A DNA stretch of 64,000 nt. Origin: Dictyophora rubrovolvata (taxonomy: Eukaryota > Basidiomycota > Agaricomycetes > Phallales > Phallaceae). Location of the stretch: positions 372,001 through 436,000 of the forward strand of contig CP114127.1 of assembly GCA_029959195.1 (NCBI GenBank), in the 5' to 3' direction. Shown in pieces: positions 33,760 to 45,938 of this stretch. Made by a program: the position numbers and the translations under genes. Positions within the stretch are counted from its first letter, which is position 1. Every line of letters starts with the position of its first letter. The notes beneath the pieces were generated by a model, which ran no database searches, was not told the DNA's origin, and saw only the letters and a list, made by a program, of their open reading frames with translations.

Positions 33760-35808
33760 GTCTGTTCTGCCTGTCAAAATCAATGCGTGTTGTTAATATA
33801 TCAAATTTTGTGTTGTTAGGCAAAGGCGGCGTCACAAGGCGAGAGATCTCGACTCAAGTGCTGAGGTGAGGCCTTTTGTTCCTTTGGCAGACTGTTCTCC
33901 TTTGTTCGAGTGTAAAGTAGCTCGACGTCGCGAAAAAGTGAAAGGCGGAAGGAAAGTGTCAAGGGTCGACCGGGAAGCGCCAAAGCACAAACAGACACAA
34001 ATCCGAAGCAAAAGCCAAATTTGGCAGGTATACCATCACGTCACGTCACAGCATCACATCACATCACGTCCCGTCACACTCTGTATATAGATTCTAGATT
34101 GCTGCAACTTTGATATCCCTGAACACTGCAAAAGATAGATCTCTCAACGCTACCGATGATCCGCATACGCGGTCAATCGGCGTTTCTCGTTTGTTTAGCG
34201 TGGTTGCTGCCATACAATTAATTTCCTGTGAAACATTTCATCTCGAGGCCTACCAAGTGATGTGATGTACATATGTATGTACATGAGCAAGGAATATTGT
34301 CCAAACTGCATACATGAAATGTTTCATATTCCCGGTCCATAAATATGAGCCAGCCCGCACACCAGACAAAAGGAATTTCAAAAAACACAAGTTCTAAACA
34401 TTCACATGAATCACATTATGATTCATGAAACTCCCTATCTTCACAATTGTTTGTTCCCCCATCAGTGCAGCAACTGTAGTTGTTATTGCTATGAATACTA
34501 CCGGTATCCACCCAACCTTCACTGATTCTTTATTTCATAACATGAAGAAACAAAGCAATGAGATGTCGCCTTTGCACACACCCTTTTCCCGGCTACATTG
34601 CCATCTTTTATGCAACGGACCCTGGGATACAAGATATCAAAGTGACGGTAACCAAGGTGTGTATGTATAAAAAGTATTTTACCATTAGATCTGAAATGTC
34701 TTCTGTTTCGTACTCACTGTCTGGGATTTTAGGAATGCCAGTATGCACTTGGGGAGGCGCTTTGAGAAGTTCAAAAGCCCAACTTCAAACAGGACATTTG
34801 CTAAAGTTGTCACCTTTCGAATAAGTTTCGATTGCCTTATAATTTCTCATGAATCTATTTTCACGCATGAGTTTGTCTATTTTAAAGAACCTGCCAGGAC
34901 CTTGCAAACATACACAACATGATAATAGCCAGCGCAGGATTTCTCTGTCATACACTAATTGTTCCGCCTATGTAATGATAAAAGTATAAGCCGCTAGTTT
35001 CTGTCAATATCAAAATAAATATCGGTCACGATCGGAACTTGATGGTTTTCAAGGCATGCCATCTCGGATCTCAGCAATATTGACAAAGAACTTGGAACTT
35101 AGAAGCCAAGATATTATTCCAAAGCTGTGACCATTTGTAGAAATTTTTGTTCTTTCACTGACACAAAGAGAAATTTCATTCAAAAATACGGGATGGTTAT
35201 AAAAATAATTATTTGAAAGGTATATAGCAGATGTTTCACGCAATTTGTGAACTCGTCTATTACCGTCCATTCGTCCTGCCTGCCATGTTGAAAGATCCCC
35301 CGCGGAGTGAAAAGTTGCATGTGGATAACTCGAATGTGTTAATTTGATTTTGTCACCGCCTCTACATACATTGTTCATCACAATGTCCCTAACCCATGTC
35401 ATCATTCACAAAACACGTACATATTTAGCAAAGTTATGTGGAGTCGGCACCGCAGAATGGGAGGTGGAACGGCCGGTGGAACCTGTTATACGGCCCACGT
35501 CGGCTATTTCGCCATGGACATTCTGGAGCTTGAAGAGAGGCATTACTCAAAATTGTACCGGCAGGGCTACAAACAAGTCTACGTTTGAACCCGATCAAGG
35601 AGAAAGACAGCTTGCGACTGATCAACCTTTTTTTTCTCGTTGCAACGTTATTTCAATGTCACCGGGTAGTGAGCGGAATTAGTCAGCGCCAGTGCTTTTT
35701 TTTGTTGCGACGTATGACGGCGATATGTATCCGCCGACAATCACGACACCTTTTTTGAAATTGGGCCGTACATCCTGGACACATAAGTAAGCACAGCCGT
35801 ATCATAAT
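33760..35808. other. Divergent intergenic region between Kelch gene and FAD enzyme
   Basis: About 2 kb. It includes a run of CATCACGTCAC-like units at 34034-34078, near the Kelch promoter, and a palindromic ACATATGTATGTACATG at 34269-34285. Leftward frame 35405-35049 and rightward frame 35344-35682 have no recognisable features. A possible small secreted protein gene is listed separately at 34425. Confidence 0.5.
34425..34824 (+). CDS. Possible small secreted protein (weak)
   Basis: An ATG at 34425 gives a hydrophobic start (MKLPIFTIVCSPISAATVVV) that could be a signal peptide. One intron (34658-34733, GTGTGT...TTTTAG) joins in frame to GMPVCTWGGALRSS and a stop at 34824, about 107 residues with a few Cys. 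A TATA-like CATAAATATG lies about 85 bases upstream. No homolog is recognised and other frames are equally open, so this is only a candidate. Confidence 0.22.
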
Positions 35809-38071
35809 ATGAACCAAAGAATGTCTTTCGACATGTCCTTCACAGTTTCAGCTGTGGCTGGTTGCGTCGTTACATACGCGATTTACAAACTGCTGGCAAG
35901 CTCGATCAGTAAATATCTATGGAACAAGCACTCTATTCTGAAAGACATCCCTCTTCTTTCGAAAGTGAGATCAAAGGGTGAAAAAATTCCTGGGACAGCT
36001 ATCATTTGTGGTGGAAGGTAAAGTCAGACCGGTACATAAAATCAAAAAAAATGAGTCTGATTTTTGATTTCATTAATCCAGTGTTGCCGGACTATTCGCT
36101 TCACGAGTCTGCGCAAACCATTTTGAAAAGGTTCTCGTTATCGAACCCGAACAATGGGTTACAACTCGCGAACAAGGAATTGAAGATCACCATAGAGACG
36201 CAGACCAACCTAAGAGATCTCGAGTTGCGCAATATAACGCGTACCATCACTTTCATCTTCTCATAACAGTAGCCATGCAGGAGATGTTTTCAACGTTGGA
36301 GCAAACAATCAAAAGTTTAGGAGGAAAGTAAGTAAACATGCTCGGAATGGAGGGATCTCAACACCAGTATAAGATGCTCACCCTGCTCCATGACAGATTC
36401 ACTCTCCGTTCCGACGTACTTTGGATATCCGGCTTTCCCACAATAATACCTACTCAATTCCCTTCCTATTCATCCCTTGGTAATGGTGGTAGTGCTAAAC
36501 CATACCCTCGTGTTCTCGGTATAACAAGACCGCTTTTCGAAACGACGTTACGCCGTTTGGTCCTTCAAACCTGCCCAGAAGTTGAGTACATCCACGGAAC
36601 TGTCACCGGCTTGATATACGACGAAACAACCAACAAAGTGAACGGTGTAAACGTGAAACTTCCGAGTGGTGAGAATTCTGAAATACAAGGTACTTTAGTC
36701 GTCGGTAAGTCAACTCCCCTTCCTCTCTTCCCTCCCCTCTATATGTTGGGCGTATTGGTTTATTCAAAAAATCGGTCGTTTCAGATGCTACAGGACCTGC
36801 ACTAGGCGGATACCGCTGGCTTAAAGCTATACCCAAATTCTCCGATTCACGACATTCATCATCACTACAAGATATCAAGACCTCATTTGATCCCAAGATG
36901 TGCTATACCACTTGCGAATTCGCGCTCCCGCCCAAACTGGACAATCAATTTCGAGAATACAATTTCCCTCCTGCAGATGGTAAAGATACTACTAGCACAG
37001 TATATGTATCTCTGCCTAGAAACAGCGTGAATAATAGGCATGTGATTATAGAGAAGAGGGAAAAGAATTTTCGTGAGTATTATTTGAGTTCCTTCTTGTT
37101 TTTTCATTGCTCTAAACCCCCTCCTTTTTACAGTTCATTTTGTTTGTGGAGGTTATGACTGTCGAGAACGAGTTGAGAGTGTAGAAGAGATTCGTGAATT
37201 CGTGAACAAACTCGAGTTGAAACGGCCTTTACCCGAATGGGTCGACGAAATGCTCCAGACGCTTCAAAGCGAAGATGTCCCCATGTCATTCCTATACTCA
37301 CGATGTCGTGAGTTTCTTCTTATAACCTGTGCTTTCATCCGATCTATCGCTCAAACATCTTTATATATTTTTTCCAGCTCCATCTGTATATATCAAGTAT
37401 CATGAAGCAGATTATCTTCCATCTAATTTTGTGGTAGTCGGAGATGCTTTATCCCAAACAGATCCAGTTAATGGGTAAGCCTTACTGGCAGCGCCGCTTC
37501 TTGCTCTCATCCCCCGTCTAATTATTATCCAGCCAAGGATGTTCCAAAGCCTGCGCGAACGCAATAATCCTAAACTCACAACTACACCGATCCGTCATCA
37601 CAGTTAACAACAAATTAACATTATCTCCAACCTTCTCCAAAACGTACTTTTCCGAGGTTAAAGATCGTACAGAACATATATGGTCAGTTAACTTTCCAGG
37701 CCTTCCCCCCCCTCCTTTCTGAATCTTTTTCTTACAGGGAGAACATTAAAAATGTGGACTACGATTTCTCGACGACCGTGCCTCTCTCCGGAGAAAGCCT
37801 ACAAAACACATCCCGCTTTATTAGAAATTATGGTCATATTCTCGGACACTTGACTACTAAGGTACAGTTTGGAAGCTATTTCTTTTCCATGTCATTTTTC
37901 TGAGGTTTATTTAATTGTGTTCGCTCCATAAAGGACCGTGATATAAGCGGCGTTTTGTATCGTCAAACGGCGTGGTTAGAACCTGCGACTGATTCATTGG
38001 CTCCGTGGGTCGTTGGACGCGTTGCATGGGCGTGGATTAAACAATCATTCTTTGGTTATGAGATATTTTAA
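35809..38071 (+). CDS. FAD-dependent oxidoreductase (monooxygenase-like), membrane-anchored
   Basis: Nine exons (35809-36017, 36082-36327, 36397-36704, 36785-37072, 37134-37307, 37378-37474, 37533-37682, 37738-37861, 37934-38071) give 577 residues. An N-terminal hydrophobic segment (SFTVSAVAGCVVTYAIYKLL) suggests a membrane anchor. The dinucleotide-binding fold reads TAIICGGSVAGLFASRVC...VLVIEPE, spanning the first intron. HHRDADQPKRSRVAQ and YNAYHHFH follow. LVVDATGPALGG resembles the DG-type motif, and VVVGDALSQTDPVNGQGCSKA is the C-terminal FAD-binding GD motif. This is the layout of a class-A flavin monooxygenase or related oxidoreductase; the substrate cannot be told. It lies divergent from nothing close and convergent with the sulfotransferase-like genes, 217 bases away. 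Confidence 0.85.
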
Positions 38072-38288
38072 AGAAGGAGAAACATGCTTGTTCGGATATC
38101 TATTGGATTGTGAAGACCCACTTTTACTGCAAAGTCTACCTTCATTGCACCTCTATTTTAGCAAACCCAACTTTGGATCATCTTTGTATATACGCATACG
38201 TATGTGTATTTTATTCTATAAGGTTTACGCTTGGATCAGCGTCTCCGAGACGGAGTTGACGTTCAGCTTTTGATTCTGATACATCTGG

Positions 38289-39359
38289 TCATGACGCGGA
38301 CGGACACGGAGGACACAAGCCTGAGCTGCGCTGAGCATCGCCATCCGCTAATTGATCCCACCAGTCCGTCAATCTCTTCTCGAACTCTACTGAATCATTT
38401 ACACGTGGAAAAGGTTCGTTGGGTTCTGGTCTATGTACATTGAAGAGAAACCGCGTCAGTTCGCTAAAAATACATATCATTCTTGAACTTACACCCCCAA
38501 AAATTGAACTAACGGCTTCCACCCCTGTGAAACATCGAAAACGAGTAATTTTTCAGGAGGAATGAGCTGCATAATGTATTGGTTGTGTCGAAGGAGTTCG
38601 CTTTCCGGGTCCGTTAGTAAGTGACCTTGGTGATATCCCTCTGTAGTAATAAGAGTCATTTCCATGCACAAAATAATTTGCATGATCAAACGCACTATGG
38701 AAAGCATCCGCCCAATCTAACATCCCTAATTTTCTCTGTTGTTCAGATAACACGCGCTCTGTGTCTGTAGCCGTTCCAGAAGCCACTTTAGCCTCTCGGT
38801 CAGTATACTCCTCAATAGTTTTAATAACGGTTTTCTTCATGCTTCGGACCCATTTAGCAGGGTCCCTAACCGTCTACATCATCAAAAATCATGGGGTCAG
38901 CGACGTTGGTGCTATACAAATTCCGAGAACTAACAAGAATGAATTTCGCATTTGGATATGCTTTGTATAAAGGCTCGGCTAGAATTGCTGCTGTATTGTC
39001 TAGTGCCGATACGTATTCGCTGTAAATTTCGTCAAGCAGTTCGGGAGACGGATCTGGCAGTTTTTGTGATCGATAAATAAAACAGGAAAAACTGCTAATA
39101 TTAATGTAAATATACATACCTTTCGTAGCCTTCGCGAATTTGTCCCACTGAACGAGGTCAACTGGGAGTTGGGCAGGATGATGACATGGTCCGAACCCGA
39201 GTATTTGAAGTGCAGAACACAAGCTAGCAGTCTGAAAGAAAAATAAATCAAATTGAATAAGAACACCGAACGCAGAGCTGGTACTTGTCCGGTTTTACTC
39301 ACCCCAGTTCGACCTAACCCAAGTCCAATCACTTGCAACGGCGCAGGGTTTCGCGTCAT
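38289..39359 (-). CDS. Sulfotransfer_4 family protein, copy A
   Basis: First of three tandem paralogs (with 40344-41397 and 41876-42896), all leftward with the same six-exon plan. Start MTRNPAPLQVIGLGLGRTG carries the P-loop-like 5'-PSB motif; the next exon gives TASLCSALQILGFGPC. Further blocks are KAYPNAKFIL/TVRDPAKW (phosphate-binding Arg region), HNQYIMQLIPPEKLLVFDV and GWKPLVQFLGVPEPNEPFP. These proteins belong to the fungal sulfotransferase-like family often labelled NAD-dependent epimerase by mistake; few have known substrates. The C-terminus (CPPCPSAS) is unique to this copy. The exon 4 to 5 junction is supported by frame (CATA/AGGGATATCAC). Confidence 0.82.
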
Positions 39360-40343
39360 TATGCAATGCAATACAATAAAAAAGGGAGAGTATCAACGTT
39401 GACACGCTGACAGGTTCAGCGACTGAATTCAATCCCCTCCCTTTTATTTCGAAAACTGGAAGTCTAGGCGGCGTGTATAGCACACATAATAGAAACGTTG
39501 CGAGGGACGTTTTGTAGATACATACGCCGTGAAGTAACGCAATTATCGATTACTCGAATCGACTATCATCTGTGCTGGCTCTTGGCTGGCTCGGTAAACT
39601 ACCGTAATTGCGGTGCCGTACACCACGATTAGCGATGCTTCGGTACGACGGTATCCAGGGTCCGTTCGAGCCTTTAGCTTCTCTTTTTTTAAAAGTTCTG
39701 TCAGCTTCGGGATCCTACGCCTACCCCAGTGGCGAACGCCAACCAAACGTGTTGCTCTCACGGTTTCACGGTTAACAATTGCATCAATGGATTACCCAGG
39801 AATTTATGCTTGCAGAGATTTGATATTCGGATGGAATACTGGATCGAAACTGGTGTCAATTGAGAACTCAAATGAAAAATGCCTTTTATGATCCTTCTAT
39901 TAGTTGATAGGCTTTGACGGATTTGGGTGACTCACTAGGACAACTTGTTTAGTAACTTATAAGGTTGGGTTAACCGTTCTATGATTACGTGGGCGTGACG
40001 CCGTTGTTATTTTTGGCCCCGACCTGATCCTCTACAGTCTGCTAGTCTCAAAAATCGCATTTAAGTACCTCATTCCACTTTCTTAGACGGATTGATGCTT
40101 ATTCTTGTTTGTTTTAATTGGTTCGTGAATCGTGAATCGTCTATAGGATTAACTTGAGCAGTCGTTTAGTAAATGGCGACGCCAACCCAACATCCCAGAG
40201 AATTTACAAATTTTGAACGAGTTGAATTAGTAGAGTTTGAGAATTTCTCTATAGGTTGAACCATGTTCTTTCTGGAAAAATATACGACCCGCAACATTCT
40301 CCGCAAAAGCTCTTCAATCATGCCCAAGGCCTTAAAGATCCGC
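39360..40343. other. Intergenic region between sulfotransferase-like copies A and B
   Basis: About 980 bases holding the upstream region of copy A and the 3' flank of copy B. No coding frame I can support and no repeat family from the island. The duplicated GTGAATCGTGAATCGT at 40125-40140 is a minor tandem word. Confidence 0.5.
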
Positions 40344-41397
40344 TCAGGCTGACGATTCCGGCGTCTGGCCTACGACTTTTTCTCTCCATTGCCGTCCTAT
40401 CTGATCATAATTATCCGGACCATTTAAGTGAGGGAAAGGGTCACTTGGCTCGGGTCTATGATGAATTTAGTAGGTACTGTCGAGTTTTAGGGGCTACTTA
40501 CACCCCCAGGAATTCGATCAACGGTTTCCAACCATCTGCCACATCGAAAACAAGCAATTTCTTAGGCGGAATAAGCTGTGTGATGTATTGGTTATGTTTT
40601 AGAAGTGCAACCTCTGGATTCGTGTTTAATTGACCGCTGTGATACTGATCTAATAGATGGCCTTTGAATTCAAGGTTGCATGATATGAGTGCTTCTGCAA
40701 GGTTTCCTTACCATGATAAAAGTGCGTCCAGTCTGAATAACCAATTTTCTTCACTTTTGCTAAGGATATATGATCAGTTTCGGTGGCTGTTCCCCAGGAG
40801 ATTCTCTGTTCGAGATCGGTATATCGGGCGTGGAATTTCATCGTGGTGTTCTTCATACTTTCAGCCCATTTTACGGCGTCCCTAACTGTCTTTTAAAAAG
40901 AAAGAGAAAGCTCAGATAATAAAATATCTCATGATCTGGCTAATACTAACAAGAATGAATTTCGCATCGGGATATGCTTTGTACAACGGCTTAGCCAGAA
41001 CCGCCGTCATGCTGTCTACAGCCGAAACGTATCCGCGGAAAAGATCAGCGAGGACTTCAGGTGAAGCGTTATCAGCATCTTTTGTCAGGAGGTTAACTAT
41101 AGTGTCATAGAACCTTCATTATTATGCCATACCTTTGGCGACTCCGGCGAATTTACCCCAGAAATCAGCCTGAGTAATGTCAACTTTTAGGCGAAAAGGG
41201 TGATAACAAGGTCCGAAGCCTAGGGTTTCTAGTGCTGAACAAAGGCTGAGAGTCTGTGAATGCATGATTTTATGTTAATCAACGGTGGCAAATAGAAACA
41301 AGAAATTGAATATTGATCTTACTCCCGTTCGTCCGAGACCTAATCCTATGACCTTCAATTGCACAGGCTCATCGCGTCCGTCTGTGATAGTGGCCAT
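40344..41397 (-). CDS. Sulfotransfer_4 family protein, copy B
   Basis: Start MATITDGRDEPVQLKVIGLG, then GLGRTG at the end of exon 1 (41397-41323) and TLSLCSALETLGFGPCY in exon 2. The phosphate-binding segment YPDAKFIL/TVRDAVKW, HNQYITQLIPPKKLLVFDV and GWKPLIEFLGVPEPSDPFP are conserved. It ends VVGQTPESSA. About 350 bases separate the tail of this gene's stop from upstream features. All exon borders match copies A and C in place and phase, showing recent tandem duplication. No lesion seen. Confidence 0.82.
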
Positions 41398-41875
41398 CAA
41401 GTCTCACAAAAGTGAACCACAGCCAGGATGACTATAATAAACTGCGAACGGTCAAGGTGGGCTAAATTCGTATCAACGAATTAGATTATCCCTAGATATA
41501 TATTATATATATTCACGCCACATGACAGATATTATATTTAGAAGTTTCATGGCATGATGATTAAGGAACGGGACTGGTCATTGGTTCATTATAGTGTGGC
41601 GTTGCTCAATTCTCGCCCCTAGTTCTTGATTTGATTTATGGTCCAACACGGGACCAATCATCTAGGTCCACTACGTGCATACATTAATCTGGCCAAAAGT
41701 TTGAATATACACCGAGTCGAAGAGCTTGCCTGAAGCAATCATATGAGAGGGTAACTCATAGCGCGCAATGATTCTTTTATTCATTCATACTAATAATATT
41801 GTTTGACCGAGCGAGCACACATTCTCGAGCTATGAATCAAGCTGCCAGGAGACCCGATAGTTCCAACTTTCAACA
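41398..41875. other. Intergenic region between sulfotransferase-like copies B and C
   Basis: The 478 bases hold the upstream region of copy B, with an AT-rich run (ATATATATTATATATATT-like, 41500-41516). No gene is seen. Confidence 0.5.
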
Positions 41876-42896
41876 CTACGTTTGCGTCTGATGTTGAAGT
41901 TTTTCCCACCACCGTCTTCCAACCTCTTCGTAATAATTAGGATCATTCAAATGAGGAAAAGGCTCACTCGGTTCAGGTCTAAAACGAATAAGTATGGGAA
42001 CAAGGCCAATGGTGGGTATGAATCTGAATGGAGGACTCACACGCCGAGGAATTCAACGAGCGGTTTCCAACCTTCCGCCACATTAAAAACGAGCAACTTC
42101 TCAGGAGGAATAAGTTGAGTAATATACTGATTATGTCTTATAAATTCGCCTTCTGGGTCCGTTTCTAACCGACCACCGTGAAATTGCTCTAATAGAGCGG
42201 ATTCAACGCTGCGAATTGAACGTTACAAAAGTTCTTACCGTGATAAAGGTTCGTCCAGTCTACCATTCCTATATCTCTCATTTTTTCATATAATATACGA
42301 TCTGATTCTGTTGCTGTTCCAGAAACAATTCTCTTTTGGCGTTCCGTATATTGTTCATAGTATTTGAATGTGGTGTTCTTCATGCTGTCAACCCATTTAG
42401 TGGTGTCCCTAACCGTCTATCAAAAGAAGGCAAGGCTCATCAACTATAACTTCTACTAATAATTTGCCAAGTATTACTGACAAGAATAAACTTCACATCT
42501 GGATATGTTTTGTACAACGGTTTCGCCAGAACTGCCGTCGTGCTGTCCAACGCCGAAACATATCCACCAAAAATGTCAGCAAGAATTTCAGGAGTCACAT
42601 TATCGATATCTTCCAGAAGTATTACTGGGTTGTTATAAAGTAGGCGCTATCAAATCACACCTTTGGCGGCTTTCGCAATTTTACTCCAATGATCAGTGTC
42701 GACTCCAAGACGAACAGGATGATAGCAAGGTCCAAAGCCCAATATCTCCAGTGCTGTGCAAAGGCTAAGAGTCTGGCAACCAAAGTTTGTTAAACGCATC
42801 AAGATGTTTTGTGGACCTCACACCCGTTCGTCCCAACCCTAATCCAATGACCTTTAACCGTATTGGTTCGCCACTTATTCCAGTGTTAGTGGTCAT
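41876..42896 (-). CDS. Sulfotransfer_4 family protein, copy C
   Basis: Start MTTNTGISGEPIRLKVIGLG; exon 1 is 42896-42822 (25 codons, ending GLGRTG) and exon 2 is 42772-42661 (TLSLCTALEILGFGPCYHP). Later exons give YPDVKFIL/TVRDTTKWVDSMKN, GTATESDRILYEKMRD, HNQYITQLIPPEKLLVFNV and FLGVPEPSEPFPHLND, ending RWWEKLQHQTQT. Compared with copy B it keeps every motif, including the Arg of TVRD. As in the others, the residue following GLGRTG is Thr, within the phosphate-binding loop. Probably functional. Confidence 0.82.
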
Positions 42897-44456
42897 CAGA
42901 GGTTAAACTACGATGTTAAATGTTGAGCTCCTGTAAGCTGACACGCTTTTTATATGAGTCAAACTGCTGACAGAGGGGTTGATTCTAATTTGAAATTGCT
43001 TTAGATGAAAGCAAATTATATATCCGATTGGTTTAGCTGTCAATTCAACGAACAGTGATTCAAATAGTAGCCTATAGTAGCTCGTTATCGGACCCGATCG
43101 TTTTAATGATTGTTATCGATTAGGTATTAGGGTCCAGGGTAAATATTCCAGTGATGGCATTATCAAGGGCGACCGGAAACGCGAGGATATGCCTTCACCG
43201 TCATTATATGAAGTTCAGGATCTTTCCCATTTGTTTGTTTTCCAGATTTTGAAGGGGAATTCGAGTCCTTGAGTACAGGATATTGGATTGTAGTTGTTGA
43301 GTATGCAAGCGAGTCAGAAGAAAAATCCGCTCAGTCGCACACCGTGAGCATATGTATCAACAAACCCGATAGCCCTACCGCCACGAGCTAAACAATTCGT
43401 ATATGGACGTTTTTACGACTAGCACACTGTAGACGACGTTACGCTTTAACGATCCGACTCTAAACGAATATATAACATGATTAAAGCCTTCGTCGTCTCC
43501 AGGGACTTGCTCTTGTTCTTTCGCCTTTCTCTTCCTGTTCCTCTTCCGCATCATGTTTTTTAAAGAAAGGAGGCTCAATTTGCCTTAGGTATGACACCCT
43601 CCGATTACTTATCGGAGATATAACTCCTGGTAGATATATAAACGGACAGTTTAGACAGATTAACAAATGGCTTCCCATTAGTAAAACTCAGCCGCCGTCT
43701 AAAGGATTAGGGACTCTATCTTCGCTATACTCAGGTTTTCGACCGGAACGGCTGTAATTTCTTTCTTTCATTCGTCTCATTACTATACACAACAGCGAAC
43801 GCTCCCCTTCGACACACTCCCAGTTGGTTCCCTTCCCTTTGTCGCTTACCCCTGCTTTGCGCATATCAGGTTCTGTCATTTAGAGATCAAAATAACTAAA
43901 AGTCTTGAACTTTGCGTGTGTTGTTGGTTGAGTTGTCAAAGAAAAAACACGATCGGTTACTGAATGCTTATGTAATTGTTATTTTGTCACGTCTCAAATC
44001 CGTCGATCCACAGAAACCCTCGTGAGCTTCAAGTGAGCTTTCTCTTTTAAATTATCCTCACCTTATTTTTTTGTCGACACGAAGCAGTTTTAATCGACTC
44101 ATTGTATACACCATAATACATTTCCGGGTTTTTACTGCTTTGTACTTTGAACAACTCAACACATGCGAACGAGAACAAGGAACTAGTTGGATTACGAAGA
44201 GGTGAATAAACTTATTGAATTTATTTTGAGTAACAGACATTAATAAGCACTTTAGTCATTTTGATCACTCTAAACGACACGATGTAATACCCCTTACTTA
44301 ACGCTGAAGATTCTCAACATCGAACTATGCCCCGTTAATCTGTGCAGGATACACACGCAATCAAACGAAGGTGCTTAAGGACGATGCGTACGAGTGCAAA
44401 AAAGAAAGGAAACACCAACACCGGTAGGAGCACTGTCAAGATAAGTGGATAGTATC
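42897..44456. other. Intergenic region, possible small leftward frame
   Basis: About 1.56 kb upstream of copy C and downstream of the first GST. A leftward frame from 43879 (MTEPDMRKAGVSDKGKG) runs to 43481 broken by one stop; its end is acidic then Arg-rich (EEEQEEKGERTRASPWRRRR). It has no recognised domain and may be a relic or chance frame. Nothing else stands out. Confidence 0.45.
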
Positions 44457-45502
44457 CTAAGCGGAAAGCCGCGCATAAGCGACTTTGACACTATTAACTT
44501 GCGATATTTTGTGGAAGTAAGCTTTTAGCTTGGGAAAACCGCTCAAATCAAGATTTCCATATGATGCTACCTTTAGCCCTGAGAAAATTTGTTAACGTCG
44601 TATCAAGAGTCATGCATTGGAAGCTTGAGTCCTGTCGTTGGACAAGGGAATACTCACAGGGATAAACTGCAATGTCTACACAGTATGATAGTACTCAGTC
44701 TTTGGAAAGTTAAGAATAGAATTCTTACGGACCAGCAATGGTAAAATGATCCAAAGCAAGCCATTCTCTATGTTCCAGTCGTTTTTCAAGCACGCCCCAA
44801 ATGCGATGCGTTTCATCTATGAACCGGTCGTAAACCGAAGGGTGGAGATCCTTTACTGGATGTGTGTTATTGAAATAATGAGCCTGTCCCTGCATAGGTC
44901 CCAGTCCAGAAACCTAAATCAAAGGATAAGTAAAATCTGCCCCGTTGTCGGTTGCCAAAGGAAGAAATGATGAAGCTGGTCTCCCTGACAAAACACTATT
45001 AATAGCGACAAAGGAAAGAGCTTACCTGAAACATCAGCCATTGCATAACCTCTGCTTTTTCATCCAAATTCTTTCCAAAGTATTTACCCGATATGTCATA
45101 TTTTTCTGCCAGATAATACAGGATTGCTCCTGATTCCCAGATGATTTTATTACCGTTCGCATGATCAATTATGGCTGGCAAGCGACCATTGCTGGTCAAT
45201 GAGGGTAATTCAGCACAAATCACACATCACTGTAACGATTTAACACTGTCGCAGCTTGATATGTACGTACGGATTAATTTTAAGAAAATCAGCGGCTTTG
45301 ACGCCACTTGGCCCGTCTCCGAATTCCTAGTATGGTGTTATTTAAGATCAGTGAGAGAAAGAGGAACAATGGGGATAACACCGCATACCTTTTGAATGGT
45401 GATGTAGGGAATCCCTAACTCCTCAAGTAATATGGTTACCTTGGCAGGGTTGGGTACGAGCGCTAGCTTTGATACGTACACACTGATTTTTGGATTAGAC
45501 AT
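44457..45502 (-). CDS. Glutathione S-transferase, Ure2p-like, copy 1
   Basis: Exons from 45502 read MSNPKISVYVSKLALVPNP, AKVTILLEELGIPY, EFGDGPSGVKAADFLKINP, NGRLPAIIDHANGNKIIWES (the glutathione-contacting PAI.D...ES motif), GAILYYLAEKYD and, after a longer intron, GLGPMQGQAHYFNNTHPVKD and RLEHREWLALDHFTIA. An 18-base microexon (DIAVYP) precedes the last exon WLKVASYGNL...YARLSA. Glutathione S-transferases conjugate or reduce xenobiotics and oxidised compounds; Ure2p-like members are expanded in wood-decay fungi. The active-site region (first exon) has the serine-containing YVSKL rather than the usual Tyr, so chemistry is uncertain. The partner gene at 45939-46873 has the same exon plan. The donor after ...HFTIAG is GTCCGT, a weak but valid GT. 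Confidence 0.8.
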
Positions 45503-45938
45503 GAGGAAAAGGAAAGAAAGGGCTCCACACGACGGGGATTGGTCTTCAAAAAAAGGTTGTTAATTTTATACCATTTGTTGTACTTCGTTTGAATTTCAAC
45601 TTTTTTGATACATATGATCGATAACGCAATCGATTGGTATTTGGAAATGCTCGGCTGCAATGAGATCTGGTCCTAGTACAGTTGTCCTGTTAGTAATGGA
45701 CAGCAAATCCGAAACCGGACCTCACACAAATAAATACATTAAGGCTCTTTCATCAGACGACGCGAAGAGGTCACAAGTTTCTTTACATGGGATAAAGTTT
45801 ACCCTAATATTGTTCCGAAATCATGACGGAGGGATTGAGAACCAGTTCAATCAGTTCCTTCATTTACTTGTTATTTAATTTCTACACTGGACAAAAAAAC
45901 ACTTTTATACAAGATAGTTCCCTGTTTGCAACTAACGT
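45503..45938. other. Intergenic region between the two GST genes
   Basis: 436 bases; includes the promoter of GST copy 1 and the 3' flank of copy 2. No feature beyond an AT-rich stretch. Confidence 0.5.

Noticed and set aside
44746-44970. Rightward frame across the GST
   Set aside because: Antisense of GST copy 1 exons.
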